Source: Asterias amurensis
Taxonomy: Eukaryota > Echinodermata > Asteroidea > Forcipulatida > Asteriidae
Length of the DNA: 64,000 nucleotides
Direction: 5' to 3'
NCBI RefSeq assembly: GCF_032118995.1
Contig: NC_092666.1
Coordinates: 10,614,501-10,678,500 of the forward strand
In this document: positions 32,712 to 43,408 of the stretch, in pieces
How positions within the stretch are numbered: the stretch's first letter is position 1
How the letters are laid out: each line of letters opens with the position of its first letter
The notes under the pieces: model-generated
Databases searched by the model: none
Told to the model about the DNA's origin: nothing
The model's input: only the letters and a program-made list of their open reading frames with translations
Position numbers and translations under genes: made by a program

Positions 32712-33268
32712 ATTTTAGACATGGAAATATTAACAACCAGGTCCTAGTGGTTAGTTCACTCTTATGTAACAACCCCCCTTAAACCTGCTGCTGCAAATGT
32801 ACTTGAATAAAGAGGTCTGAAGCAGTGCTTGCATCTTTTAAAAATGAAAATATAAACAACCAGGTCCCAGTGGTTAGTCCACTCTTATGTAACAACTCCC
32901 CAAACCTGCTGTTACAAATGTACTTTAATATAGAGGTCTGAAGCAGTACTGATCTTTTAGACGTGAAAATATTAACAAACAGGTCCTCGTGGTTAGTCCA
33001 CTCTTGTGTAACAACTCCCCAAACCTGCTGCTACAAATGTACTTGAATAAAGAGGTCTGAAGCAGTGCTTGCATCTTTTAAACATGAAAATATAAACAAC
33101 CAAGTCCCAGTGATATAAAGTCCACTCTTATGTAACAACTCCCCAAACCTGCTGCTACAAATGTACTTGAATAAAGAAGTCTGAAGCAGTAATTGCATCT
33201 TTTAGACATGAAATCATTAACAACCAGGTTAGTCCACTCTTATGTAACAACTCCCCAAACCTGCTGCG
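32712..33268 (+). repeat. Satellite array, about 122-bp unit x 4.5
   Basis: Units start near 32716, 32839, 32959, 33079 and 33204, each with AACAACCAGGTCC, TTAGTCCACTCTTATGTAAC, AACCTGCTGCTACAAATGTA and AAAGAGGTCTGAAGCAGT. The fourth unit has a small insertion (GTGATATAAAGTCC) and the last unit is cut at CCTGCTGCG. Confidence 0.85.
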
Positions 33269-33473
33269 TGGGGGATCGTCGCGAACCGTGCCGGAATGTT
33301 CCGAGAGCACACGAAAAATTCCGAACCGCCGTAGAGGTTAGTTTTTAGTGCCCCAGTAGAAAAAAAACCTCCACAGCGGCCATTTTAAAACGCGTTTTTT
33401 TTTTTTTTACACGTAAAAACAACACACAAATGTTACACAATTAATAGTGAAGACGGAGGAATTGTCGGTATAA

Positions 33474-33734
33474 AATGGCTCAACTTTAACCCCTAGTCTA
33501 CGATTTTGTAAAGGTAAGTGTGTAGACATTTATAGAAAGGACTAGTTAAATGATTAACAGTATCAGACACTCGCTTTTCAAGTTATTTTGAACAGAAAAA
33601 AAGGTATTAAGATGTACAAACACTGACGACGAAAAGACGTGTGTGGATGCGATCGACTGGTGATACGTCATTTACACAGTACACTCATGGCGGACATGGC
33701 GCATAACTCAACAGTTTTGAAACTTCGTTTTACT
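33474..33734 (+). repeat. 260-bp direct repeat, left copy
   Basis: AAAATGGCTCAACTTTAACC through GACCTTCGCT, also at 34600-34871 in the same orientation with roughly a dozen differences. 1.1 kb separates the starts. Contains AAAGGTAAGTGTG, a fair splice-donor sequence, but no exon is recognisable. Confidence 0.75.
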
Positions 33735-34599
33735 GTGACCTTCGCTGGATGTAACGTGCATAAACTTACATATTTTTGGGATTACTGAGTGGACGAAGTG
33801 TACAAATAGTAACCATGGAGGTACATGAAATACGGGATTCCGAACTAGTACGGTCGTAGTGTCGGTGATCCACACAAAATAACTCAAAATGGTACATTTG
33901 TAAAACTTCGGCAGCTTCGTCAACTATCCACGATGATGGTACATTGTGCACAATTTCAACCATGGTAGAGGTTTTTTTAAATAGCTTAACTGAATGCTGC
34001 TGTCAAAATTTGATTGTTTTCCCTTTTTACAATTTTCTTGAAACGTGATATATAAATCTATTTATTTTTCATTTTTTGTGTGAAGATGCTATGTTACTGA
34101 AAATGGGGCTTTATGCAAAATAATACTCTTTAAATCCCAAGCTTTATTTGTCGACGATTATTTAATGACATCATAACCTTTTTAAAAACATGTTTTTTTT
34201 TACTTCTTGTTCTTCTCATTTTATAATCATCAACGACAGGGAGTGACCCACAAGAAACGTATTACATGTCAACAACAACAACCAAACGTGAAGAGTGTTC
34301 ATGTCCTGTCTACTGTTCCTCTATAATGTTTAAAATTTAACAACAGCAAATCCTTTCAACTACATTAAATTAAATGAAAACCATTCTCTCCAAATATTTT
34401 GTGCAATTCTTTTGAAATGTTTTCAGGACAAACTGTGTGACTACCATTATGTGTCATCTTCTGACAGCTAAATTTGGTTAATATCTTCATGTAATTAAAA
34501 AAAAACTTGATCAGTTTTATAATACAATTTGTTTATATTATTTTTGGTGGGTAGGGTAGAGGTCTTGAATTATGTTACAATGGTTACTGAAAAATAAAT

Positions 34600-34871
34600 A
34601 AAATGGCTCAACTTTAACCCCTTGTCTACGATTTTGTAAAGGTAAGTTTGTAGACCATTATAGAAAGGATTAGTTAAATGATTCACAGTATCAGACACTC
34701 GCTTTTCAGGTTATTTTGAACAGAAAAAAAGGTATTAAGATGTACAAACACTGACGACGAAAAGACGTGTGTAGATGCGATCGACTGGTGATACGTCGTT
34801 TACACAGTACACTCATGGCGGACATGCCGCAAAACTCAACAGTTTTGAAACTTCGTTTTACTCTGACCTTC
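34600..34871 (+). repeat. 260-bp direct repeat, right copy
   Basis: Right partner of 33474-33734; it ends exactly where a fragment of the TTTTCTCGG-type MITE (34872-34935) begins. Confidence 0.75.
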
Positions 34872-34935
34872 GCTTCGAACGCATTAAAATTAAATTGGCT
34901 GCTCAGTTGCCGAATTTGGCCGAGAAAACCTATTT
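34872..34935. mobile_element. TTTTCTCGG-type MITE end fragment
   Basis: CGAACGCATTAAAATTAAAT and TTGGCCGAGAAAACCTA only. Confidence 0.5.
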
Positions 34936-34939
34936 TAAT

Positions 34940-35474
34940 TTGGTGAGAAGTTTCTTTCTCAAATACACGTTACTTCAAATGAAGCCGTTCTCACAATGTT
35001 TGGCCATGGAGGTAGAACACCTTCATGGTTTGATACAACCAACAGCTCTAATTGCTCCGTACAAAATAAGTTGTTATGCTGACAATTTAAAATGTAAGGG
35101 CAGTGGACTCTATTGGTAATTATCAAAGACTAGTCTTTGCAGTTGGTGTATCTCAACATATGCATAAAATAACAAACCTGTGAAAATTTGAGCTCAATTG
35201 GTCATTGAAGTTTCGAGATAATAATGAAATAAAAGACACCCTTGTCACACGAAGATGTGTGCGTTTAGATGGTTCGAGACCTCAAGTTCTAAATCCGAGG
35301 TCTCGAAATCAAATTCGTGGAAAATTACTTATTTCTCGCAAACTATGGCACTTCGTAGGGAACCGTTTCTCTCAATGTTTTATACCATCAACCTTTTCCC
35401 ATTACCCATTGCCAAGTAAGGTTTTATGATAATAATTATTTTGATCAACTTCCAATAGTGTTCACTACCTTTAA
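34940..35474. mobile_element. TTAA-MITE: half copy plus near-full copy
   Basis: A half element (34940-35092, TTTCTTTCTCAAATACACGT to TAAGTTGTTATGCTGAC) is followed by a nearly complete one from 35095 (GGGCAGTGGACTCTATTGG) to TTAA at 35471-35474. Confidence 0.7.
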
Positions 35475-35617
35475 AGTAATTACCAATAATGACATGGCCA
35501 GTGCATTTTAATACCACTCACCCGGTATCCCCGGAATATCAACAAAATTTAAATAATGATTTAGAATAAGAACTTCATTCTTCATTATGCGTTCAAAATG
35601 AACTTTAATCTGATCGA

Positions 35618-35903
35618 CTAAGTCATTTTCACCTTATCCTGGCGTTTACACGAGTCGCGTAAAACCACAATGCAGACCCTGCAAACAAGAAAGAGCAACC
35701 CCGAAACTACAAGTAAAATGGCGCCAAGGAACGCATACACATCAATGAGATTATTCTGTATCCATGTAAGATCAGCTGATCTCGGACGAAGATGCTCCCC
35801 GCCATATTTGGTCACGTGACTTATCCAAAACGCAGCTTTATCAGACGGAATGAGGAGTTGATCACGGAGCATTCGGGAAATGTGTTGCGCCCTCTCGTGA
35901 AAT
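35618..35903 (-). CDS. UGT-D exon 5 (membrane anchor, stop)
   Basis: 286 bp, minus-strand acceptor TTTCCAG|ATTTCACGAG. GGEHLRPRSADLTW, one span, tail KRQDKVKMT. Confidence 0.92.
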
Positions 35904-38900
35904 CTGGAAAAGAGAAATTACAGTTGACACCATTCAAATTAAAAAAAGTTTCTAAACAGTAAAATTAAGGAATTTGAACTTAACAATAAACGGTTTAAAT
36001 CTATATAAACACACAGGGCGAGAAGAAAAGAAAGACTAGTCCCTGTCTTTATACGCAATACAGGCTTTGGTTTTACATCTCAAAAATTTCATTGGACAAA
36101 CGTGCATGCTATGACGTAAACTATGACGCATTTCTGTGTTGTGATTGGTCCGAGGTAATACGTCAGGTTGCACTTTCGACCGTCTGCACGCAGCGTACGT
36201 GCGCATAATGTTGTGTTCATCATGTAAGTGTTCTTTTGTTCACTGTAATGCAGGTGTGTGTACATTAATACCGTTTCAAAGGTCAATGTACGGATCCGGA
36301 CATCCGCCCAATGTTTTGTTTAAGGCGTAATGTTAGCCTTTGGAACGCTAGGTGGCAGCATAGTTACCAGGTAAATTGCCATTGTTTACGTAGTTGTGAG
36401 CATGCACAAAATTCCCGAAAACAATGGATTTACCTGGTAAGTCTGCTGCCACCAAGCGTCCCAAAAGCGTCTCACATTCACGAGACTCGAAGTGTGACGT
36501 CAGATTTATAGGCTACTGAGGCTTTATCTGATTTGGCGGCCAATGATGCGGCTACGACAACTCCCTACCAATTAGCGCCTTGATCTGAGACTAATATAAC
36601 ACTCGTACCTCGGTTCCTTGATAACTTCAGTAATAGCTTCAACTAAAACATCTTCATTCATCGTCAGGATGTCCAGCTTGATTGCCATCCCTTTAGCTTC
36701 GGCCCGTTCCATGTTGTCAAATTGATCACCAAAGAGTGGGATACCAACCACTGGTAATCCGTACCATGCCGCTTCGTATAGACCATTCAAGCCACCGTGG
36801 CTTAAAAACATCTTAGTGTGTGGGTGACCTGTAACAAAGTGAGGAAAATAATAAAATGAACAATTTTGGAGGCAAATCGTACACTGTACAAAAATCCCGT
36901 AAAATTTACGGTCAATTTATTTACCTGGCAGCTAGTAAACTTTACTGCGGAAGTTTTGTAAATTGTGCCTTGAAGGGTTAGTTTGCAAAACTTCCTCTGT
37001 GAAATTTACCGCCTTTTACCTGGCACCATAGTTTTTTTTCTTTTTTTTATACAGTGAACCGGGGTGTCCCAGGCAATTCTGTCCGCCGTAGTATTATGAT
37101 GAAAGAGGGCGCTAGCAGAAGAAGTTTATACACGATTCGCCATTGGGGTGGGGGGGGGGGGCGAGGAGACACCGAATCTCCGGGATTGGGGGGGGGGGGG
37201 TCAGAATATCATGTCACACCGGGTAGCTGAATCGCTGTTCCTCGGCTTTAACGTTACGATGTAAAAGAGCCGGCCACATCGGCCACAAAGTCCACGGAGC
37301 ACAGTAGAGATCAGAAGTGTTTTAATGGTTTCGGGAAGGGAACTAGAGGGTCTGGAGAAAAAACTATTTGCATATAATTGAGAACCAAAGGCACAATTCT
37401 AGTCACATATTAATATGGCCCCAGCCGAGAATCGATCCAGGGCCACAAACGGTAAGTGGCACGCTCTACCCACTATTTTGCCACTGTATTGAGTTTTAAT
37501 AACTCACTTTGGCAACGATTCAAATAACTGTACTATTTCCTTATGAAGTATGCAGCTGTGCAAACAGTTAACTATATTATTTGCTATACCTCATACATAT
37601 TCATGACCATTCATCATAACGTGCCAGGTGTGAATTGTGCTAAACTACCAAGCGCGCACGTGAGTACTAACTCAAGGGGTAAAAATTAATGCGCATGAAA
37701 AGTAATAGCCCCCCGAGAGCTATTCTACTTGTCATGCGCATTACCATTGTGCAACGTCATCCCCGGGCGCTATTCTACTTGTCATGCGCTTTACGATCGT
37801 GGTACTGTTGTACACACGCACGAACATCGCTCTAGTGCCATCCATCGCATGAACAAACTCATCATGGCTAGTTTTATTTCACAGTGACGTAATTTCCCCT
37901 TGCTCCAAACAAATGAATTATGTATGAATTATAGTCAAACAAGTATAACATGGTTTATTTCGGGTGACTAGTCGATTAGCTCCCCTCGGTATTGGGAGTT
38001 GACAAACTATAGTTGCTGATGAGGCGAATGTCAACTTCCAATACCTCGGGGAGCTAATATCGACTAGTCACCCTCAAACCATGTTACACTTGTATAATAC
38101 TTTAGTCTACTAGGGGCCGGGATTGTGTGTGAAGGGGGGGGGGGGGGGGGTTGTAGGATGTTGTGTTTAAAAACCTGTAATAACGTAATACAAGTAACCT
38201 TTTACGCGTAATTAGAAGGCGCCTTACTTTGTGGAACCCTATTGGTCAGGCATACAACCTCGAAAAGTGGAACCCCATCACCCAAGACTTTGACACCGAT
38301 TACAAAAAACCCGCTAGCAACAACACACCACAAAAGATACACAACTCAAACACAACAAACACTAAACATACCCATGACCTTCTGCTGTGGCATCCATGTT
38401 ACGGTTTTGGTGTTATTTCCGATTCTTATTCGAGAATTGTCACCAGAAAACTGCCAAAGCACTCGCTGTGGTAGCCTGGCCAATGCGTTGGCAAACATCT
38501 GAGCTTGCGCAGACTCCATCTCGTTTACGTGACCTCCAAGCGAGAAGAGGACGACGCCCTCATCGTTTGCACCATCTAGAAACTCTTGTAGATCTTCTGA
38601 TATCTATGTATACAATGTGTAATGGAATAACTATGACATAATAACAATCTTTAAGTTTCTCTCAGCTCCCTGGGGAGTATACGACCCCGGAGCCAAGTGT
38701 GATGCCGCCATAAGTTGAGGGCGGATCTGTGTATGACTGATGAGTTTTATTACGGTAAATTTAAGGCAGGCATAGTAGATGGAGAGGGTGAAGGCTAAGA
38801 TTATAGAGCGCCGATGGAAATCGGGCTGAAATGTGAAATCCCACTGGACGCCATTTCGGCAAGTAAGGCTGTGTCCGAAACGACGACTTCGGCTACAGCT

Positions 38901-41900
38901 ACGTCTAGATCAGCGCGTCTACCAGTGTTGAAGAATAGCAGACCCTCGCGATCTAGCCGTAGCTGTAGCCGAAGTCGTCGTTTCGGACACGGCCTTACTC
39001 TTAGGATACAACAATTATAGATCAGTGCAGATCAGTGCAGACAATGACTATTCCTATCAATGGGAAACAAAACATTCTGAAATGGCGCCCATGCGTATTT
39101 CACGTTCTAACAATAGATAAAGCTTCAGTTCCGCATCTTGCGCCTACGGCGCTCTACAATCTTTGGTTAAAGACACTGATGGACAACTATTGGTAATTGC
39201 CAAAGACCAGTCTTCTCACTTGGTGAGTCTCAACAATATGCATTGAGCTCAACTGGTCGTCAACGTTGCGAGATAACTATAAAGAAAAAACCTTGTCACA
39301 CGAAGTTGTGTGCTTTCAGAAACTTGATTTCGAGACCTCAAAATCGAATTCTGATGTCTCGAAATAAAATTTATGGTGGAAAATTATTTCTTTCTCGAAA
39401 ACTACTCCACTTCAGAGGGAGCCGTCTTTTCTCACAATGTTTTATACTATCAACCAACTACCAATAGTGTCTACTGCCTTTAAAGAACCCAGAATAATTG
39501 GGGGGGGGGGGGGGGGTGGGCATATTGAATTGATTGAGGCTACAAATTGCTTCATTTAATTAGCACAATAGTTGTTAAATCCACAACGTTTTGGGACCCA
39601 ATCTTCCTACCTGATGTTCCGACGGTATACCCAGCATAGGCGAGGCAGTGAAGATAACATTCGGCGTTAGAGGGCGGGCTAGGTCAAGTTCAAAGGACAC
39701 TGTGAACAACAAGAGTTGCGCCTCGGCCAACATGTCTACCATGCTCTTCTCTGGACTAAGATCATAAGCCTCTTGGATTGTACGGTATTTCATCAACATT
39801 TGGCGTCGGGCGAGCATGTGGACGCCGTACAAATAGCAATTCTTCAGGCGCTGAAGGAACGTCATCCTGTCGGTCAGACCGGATTGGCGCTCCGGGATAT
39901 AGGCTGGATGGCTCGGTAAACCATACCTAGTTGTAACAAAATAAACGGTTTAGATTATTACTGAACATTATGATATAATTACAGCTTTTATCAATATTGT
40001 AAATGTCATGTATTGCAATTGACCTTTATCATGCTATCTCCATCTTGGTCATGTTCCTAGTATCAACAACAATAATGAATGCTAAAAAAATCATTTTGCA
40101 GTTAGGAACCAGACTTTTTGTTTTTCCAGCCTCGGTTTGGTAATATCGATAACAATGGGAGAAATTAAAGATGGCTGCACCGTAATTTGCGATATATTAG
40201 TCAAGATTGTTGTTGTGTTTCAGGAAATCCAAGGCCCGATAGTTTGATAACTTTTCTACCAATCGGTAGTAATTGTAATAATAGCATCATAGAAGTTTTA
40301 TTCTGAATGGGATTGAATGGAACATACACACCAGTCACTAAAAGTTGTCTTGGTCTATTTGTTTTCCCCCAAAAGAGCTGCGACAAAATTAGGTACTTTT
40401 AACCGTGCACGGTAATTGCGAATTTCTGTAACACTGGGTGCGTTCGTTTAGCTTCCCTGGGTCGACCCCGGTGTGGTGGCGGCTTTTTTCCCAGGACGAG
40501 TGTGTGCAGATAATTACTCACGTTCGTCCTGGTAAAAAAAACGCCACGCACCGGGGAGCTAAACGAACGCACCCACTATAGACGATGTGACTTCTAACGT
40601 CGCACGGAAGCCATAACATGATTCGCGCGCATACCGCCGGGCAAAACCTTTGTGTTTTGGCAGCCAGCTCGAAAGTGTATGCAATTTTACCATGACCACG
40701 TGTCTTTTTCCCGACGAAACATGGCGTAGAACCCACGACCCAGTGTCCATAGAGCAGAATTGCAAGGGTCGTGGGTTCGAAGCCCGCCCGAGTAACATGC
40801 CTGTGATATATATTTTTTTTTCACAGGACTCGGGGAAAGTACTGAGTATACAGTGCTAACACACATCAGTGTATGGGTAAAAACCAAAATGAATATTCTT
40901 TATCCGCAAATTAATTAACATCTCTTATAATCGTTGCGTACCCGCTGCCGAAACATAGGACTCGAACTGCCTCCATAGTTACCGGGCAACATCGGTAGTC
41001 TAGTTGGTAAGACACTGCTCAAAGGGTCGTTGGTTCGAATCCGACCCGAGTAACATGCATGTGATATCTTTTTCACAGGGCTCGGAAAAGTATAGACTTG
41101 TGGACAAGTCGTTAATGGTCCCACGCGGTCCCACGGGATTACTGATCTCACGCGAACTGCTGGTTGCCCTACTTCTTCTCCAGTAGAAACTCGGCACCAT
41201 TAACGACAAGTCCACAAGTCTAGTGGAAGTACTGAGTATACAGTGCTGTTATGGGACTACTTTTCGTATGATGGCGTAGTAATATTATGAATACTAATTA
41301 CGTATGGGGTAACGTACTTAGACCAGGGCGCGGCCTATGATCGCCTGTAGCCGTTAGCCTGGTCTGGGAGGTTGGAGTCTTCGTCCTTAAAGGAACACGT
41401 TGCCTTGGATCGGTCGAGTTGGTCTTTGAAAAGCGTTTGTAACCGTTTTTTATAAAATGCATATGGGTAGAAAGATGTTGTAAAAGTAGAATACAATGAT
41501 CCACACAAACATGCCTCGAAATTGCGTGGTTTTCCTTTTACCTCGTCGACTAACACGTCGGCCATTTATGGGGGTCAAAATTTTGACTCCCATAAATGGC
41601 CGACCATGTTAGTTCGCACAGTAGAAGGAAAACCACGCAATTTCGAGGCAAACTTGTGTGGATCATTGTATTCTACTTTTAAAACATCTTTCCAACCATA
41701 TGCATTTTATAAAAAACGGTTACAAACGCTTTTGTTTTGACCAACTCGTCCGATCCAAGGCAACGTGTTCCTTTAATTTACCTAAGTTGCGTAAGTTAAG
41801 TTATTAAATAAAGCTATTGTGTTCTCAAATAAGAAGTCTCACAAGCCTGTTTTATTTGAAGTTCGGTACTAGTATCCCGGTAGGCTGACAAAGCCATAAT

Positions 41901-42578
41901 AGTGCTAACACACATCGATGTATACATGTTCATCGGTGTATGGGTACAAACCAAAATTAGTATGAATTTATCCACTTACCACATTCCCTTAGCAGGACTA
42001 GAACCGAGTCCACGAAGAGAAAATCTTATGCCTAGTATCTTAGCGAGTAGAGGGTTGCAACTGCTTAAATCGTCCCCGACCAGCATGTCAAACTTCTTTT
42101 CTCTCAGACTGCTTATGGTATCATTATCACCTAAGAGACTTTCGCATTCAGTCGGGAAGAATTCGTGCGTAGCACTTTCGTTGGATGTAAGTTTCTTCCG
42201 CCATACGTATAAAACTATGCGGAAGATACTGGACATATCGCCACGTAGACTAGCACGGGATAACTCTCGTAAGTTTTCCACTCGGTCGTTCTCTGTAAAC
42301 TTGGACTTATGCACGGTGAAATCAAACAGGGAGGCATCGCTGGCGTTCATCCATTTTGTACAGCTGTTGCTGAGCAGAAACGTGACGTCATGACCTCTTC
42401 GGACAAGGGCAGCTGCAATCTTGGTACTGGTTAGGTGGTGGCTACCTTCGTCGGCGGCGGTGTAAAATAGAAACTTAAGCTTCTTTGGGGGACGTACCGT
42501 CTCCATGGAGTTTGCGTAAACAACAATGAAGGCGAGGACTATAGCAAACTGAAGGTGCTTCCGGCTGGAGTTAGCCAT
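35618..42578 (-). CDS. UGT-D: UGT8-like UDP-glycosyltransferase, complete, minus strand
   Basis: Five coding exons read right to left: 42578-41980, 39926-39611, 38603-38372, 36828-36609, 35903-35618, joining in frame to 550 residues. ATG has CACCATGG context and follows a TTTTCAACAG|CCA acceptor, as in gene B. Signal peptide hydrophobic 11-23; His47 of GSHH expected as catalytic base; FDMLVGDDLSSC supplies Asp169 at the catalytic-acid position, the canonical residue that B and C lack. The signature ends FGDQFDN (Asp417-Gln418), also canonical. Tail ends KVKMT (KxKxx). It is closest to B, with nearly identical signal peptide and exons 2-5, although inverted relative to it. D is the best candidate for an ancestral-type activity in the cluster. 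Introns hold several young MITEs and a SINE cluster. Confidence 0.9.
36060..36600. repeat. UGT-D intron 4 conserved block with CRE core
   Basis: Homologous to A and B intron 4; TGACGTCA at 36495-36502. Interrupted relative to gene B by the MITE at 36336-36472. Confidence 0.55.
36336..36472. mobile_element. GCTAGGTGGCAGCAG-type MITE in UGT-D intron 4
   Basis: CTTTGGAACGCTAGGTGGCA at the left and GCTGCCACCAAGCGTCCCAA at the right. Absent from the matching point of gene B intron 4, so it inserted after the duplication. Confidence 0.7.
36609..36828 (-). CDS. UGT-D exon 4 (UGT signature, DQ)
   Basis: 220 bp, GTTACAG|GTCACC in, CGAG|GTACGA out. Starts GHPHTK; signature FLSHGGLNGLYEAAWYGLP; Asp417-Gln418. 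Confidence 0.92.
37940..38092. mobile_element. Foldback element, UGT-D intron 3
   Basis: CAAGTATAACATGG..GGGTGACTAGTCG..AGCTCCCC at the left and its complement GGGGAGCT..CGACTAGTCACCC..CCATGTTACACTTG at the right; 60-bp arms around a 30-bp loop. Confidence 0.65.
38372..38603 (-). CDS. UGT-D exon 3
   Basis: 232 bp, ACATAG|ATATCAG in, ATG G|GTATG out. Matches B apart from a few residues (for example GNNTKTVTWMPQ, Thr for Lys). Confidence 0.92.
38864..38998. mobile_element. Foldback element, UGT-D intron 2
   Basis: TAAGGCTGTGTCCGAAACGA and TCGTTTCGGACACGGCCTTA as ends, arms of about 45 bp with CTTCGGCTACAGCTACG. TA at both edges may be the target duplication. Confidence 0.7.
39167..39483. mobile_element. 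TTAA-MITE, UGT-D intron 2
   Basis: TTAAAGACACTGATGGACAA at the left, CTACCAATAGTGTCTACTGC-CTTTAA at the right; some internal deletion. Confidence 0.75.
39611..39926 (-). CDS. UGT-D exon 2
   Basis: 316 bp, AACTAG|GTATGG in, CAT CAG|GTAGGA out. YGLPSHPAYIPERQSGLTDR, MTFLQRLKN, LSPEKSMVDM. Confidence 0.92.
40030..40183. repeat. Dispersed repeat shared with SIK intron
   Basis: CCATCTTGGTCATGTTCCT, AATAATGAATGCTAAA, CAGCCTCGGTTTGGTAA and GATGGCTGCACC recur in order at 62626-62781. UGT-D intron 1. Confidence 0.65.
40436..40574. mobile_element. GGGTGCGTTCG-type MITE, copy 1
   Basis: GGGTGCGTTCGTTTAGCTTC then CCTGGGTCGACCCCGG at the left; GGGGAGCTAAACGAACGCAC then CC at the right. Related copy at 47939-48181. 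Confidence 0.75.
40733..40866 (+). mobile_element. tRNA-derived SINE, partial head
   Basis: GTCGTGGGTTCGAAGCCCGC (box B region), then CCTGTGATAT...TCACAGGACTCGGGGAAAGT and ACTGAGTATACAGTGCT. A second, inverted fragment of the box B area (AGAACCCACGACCC) precedes it. Confidence 0.6.
40955..41240 (+). mobile_element. tRNA-derived SINE with box A and box B, interrupted by a MITE
   Basis: Box A-like TAGTCTAGTTGG (40996-41007) and box B GGTTCGAATCC (41032-41042), then the CATGTGATATC..TCACAGGGCTCGG tail. The tail is broken by an inverted-repeat insert (41095-41221) and resumes at AAGTACTGAGTATACAGTGC. The tail and the poor acceptor-stem pairing mark it as a SINE and not a working tRNA gene. Confidence 0.7.
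41095..41221. mobile_element. Inverted-repeat element nested in a SINE
   Basis: AGACTTGTGGACAAGTCGTT at the left and AACGACAAGTCCACAAGTCT at the right, 26-bp arms with AATGGT inside. A fragment with GACTTGTCCACAAGTCTA is at about 49331. Confidence 0.7.
41387..41776. mobile_element. 390-bp foldback TTAA-MITE, copy 2
   Basis: Same length, ends and orientation as 23496-23885, one base different by eye. Flanking DNA is unrelated, so these are two insertions and not one segmental duplication. UGT-D intron 1. Confidence 0.92.
41980..42578 (-). CDS. UGT-D exon 1 (signal peptide, catalytic His and Asp)
   Basis: 599 bp, ending ATG TG|GTAAGT. GSHH at 45-48, KWMNASDAS, FDMLVGDD with Asp169. One residue is missing near the 3' end relative to gene B (IRFSLRGLGSS versus IRFSLISGFGSS). 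Confidence 0.92.
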
Positions 42579-42678
42579 GGTGATGAGAAATTGGCTGTTG
42601 AAAACAAACAGAAAATGAAAATAGGTAATAAATCAATATCATATTGTAATGAACAGACAAACACCCCCTTTGTAGTTC

Positions 42679-42882
42679 TTAAAAGGCACCGGACACACGG
42701 TATTGTCAAAGACCAGTCTTCTCACTAGTTTGTGTATCTCAACATATGCATCAAATAACAAACCTGTCAAAATTTAGACTCAATTGGTCGTCGAAGTTGC
42801 GAGAGAATACTCGAAGTAAAAACACCCTAGTCGCACAAGTGGTGTGCTTTCATCAGATGCCTTAAATTCGAGAACTTGGCCG
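42679..42882. mobile_element. TTAA-MITE, half copy
   Basis: TTAAAAGGCACCGGACACAC then CAAAGACCAGTCTTCTCACT; stops in the internal stem. Confidence 0.65.
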
Positions 42883-43140
42883 GCTGAAAAAAAAAACATT
42901 TGACACCACGGCATACTTTTTATACCGTTGTTGTTCATGCGTAAAGATTTTTTGTACAATTTACAGGTATCTATGAGTTCAGCGCTGTGGAATCTCCACA
43001 ATTTTAACTAATAATACATCCAGTTTTTTTTTAGTACATTCATGATCATCGGAAACACTAGTTTCATACCAGTAATAAGTACTGCCCGCACATTTAGATA
43101 CATTATGGAAGAAAGATATAATATATGATATATTTTATTT

Positions 43141-43248
43141 CTTCCTTCAGGAGTCAACCTCACATCATTACTTGCATGTACCATCGAAGGAATAATAACC
43201 GTCGATGGTACATAACAAGTAATGTGTGAGGTTGACTCCTGAAGGAAG
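43141..43248. repeat. 108-bp near-perfect hairpin
   Basis: CTTCCTTCAGGAGTCAACCT through CATGTACCATCGA pairs with TCGATGGTACAT through AGGTTGACTCCTGAAGGAAG. Arms of about 45-48 bp with only a few mismatches and a short AAGGAATAATAACCG loop. No other copy in the window. Confidence 0.75.
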
Positions 43249-43408
43249 ACACACAAAATCAGACATTTATAAAATGTTTTTTTTTTCATCAGGAGTTAAA
43301 TATATCCCACATTTTTACTTACCTTTTGAAGGCTTTACATTCACCTTTATCTTTTCGTCAAGAAATAAATAAAAGCGAAGGGGTCCAGTCAGCATAATAT
43401 TATACACA

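Larger units (their letters stand above)
30925..35617. other. C-D convergent intergenic region
   Basis: 4.7 kb between the 3' ends of C (+) and D (-). AT-rich, no recognisable exon. It is built from local duplications: 31211-31370 resembles 32453-32600, 31610-31830 resembles 34330-34500, and 33474-33734 is repeated at 34600-34871. A 122-bp-period satellite lies between them. Confidence 0.6.

Noticed and set aside
32712-33268. CRISPR-like array
   Set aside because: The repeats are long contiguous 122-bp satellite units without unique spacers, in a eukaryotic genome.
38229-38474. Plus-strand ORF beginning MWNPIGQAYNLEKWNP
   Set aside because: The first part looks protein-like, but it runs straight into the antisense of UGT-D exon 3, has no recognised family and no splice support.
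40955-41060. Functional tRNA gene
   Set aside because: Box A and B are good, but the cloverleaf does not close convincingly and the SINE-specific tail follows, as in the other copies.
41902-42393. 163-codon plus-strand ORF
   Set aside because: Antisense to UGT-D exon 1; the similar frame at 8821-9132 is antisense to UGT-B exon 1.
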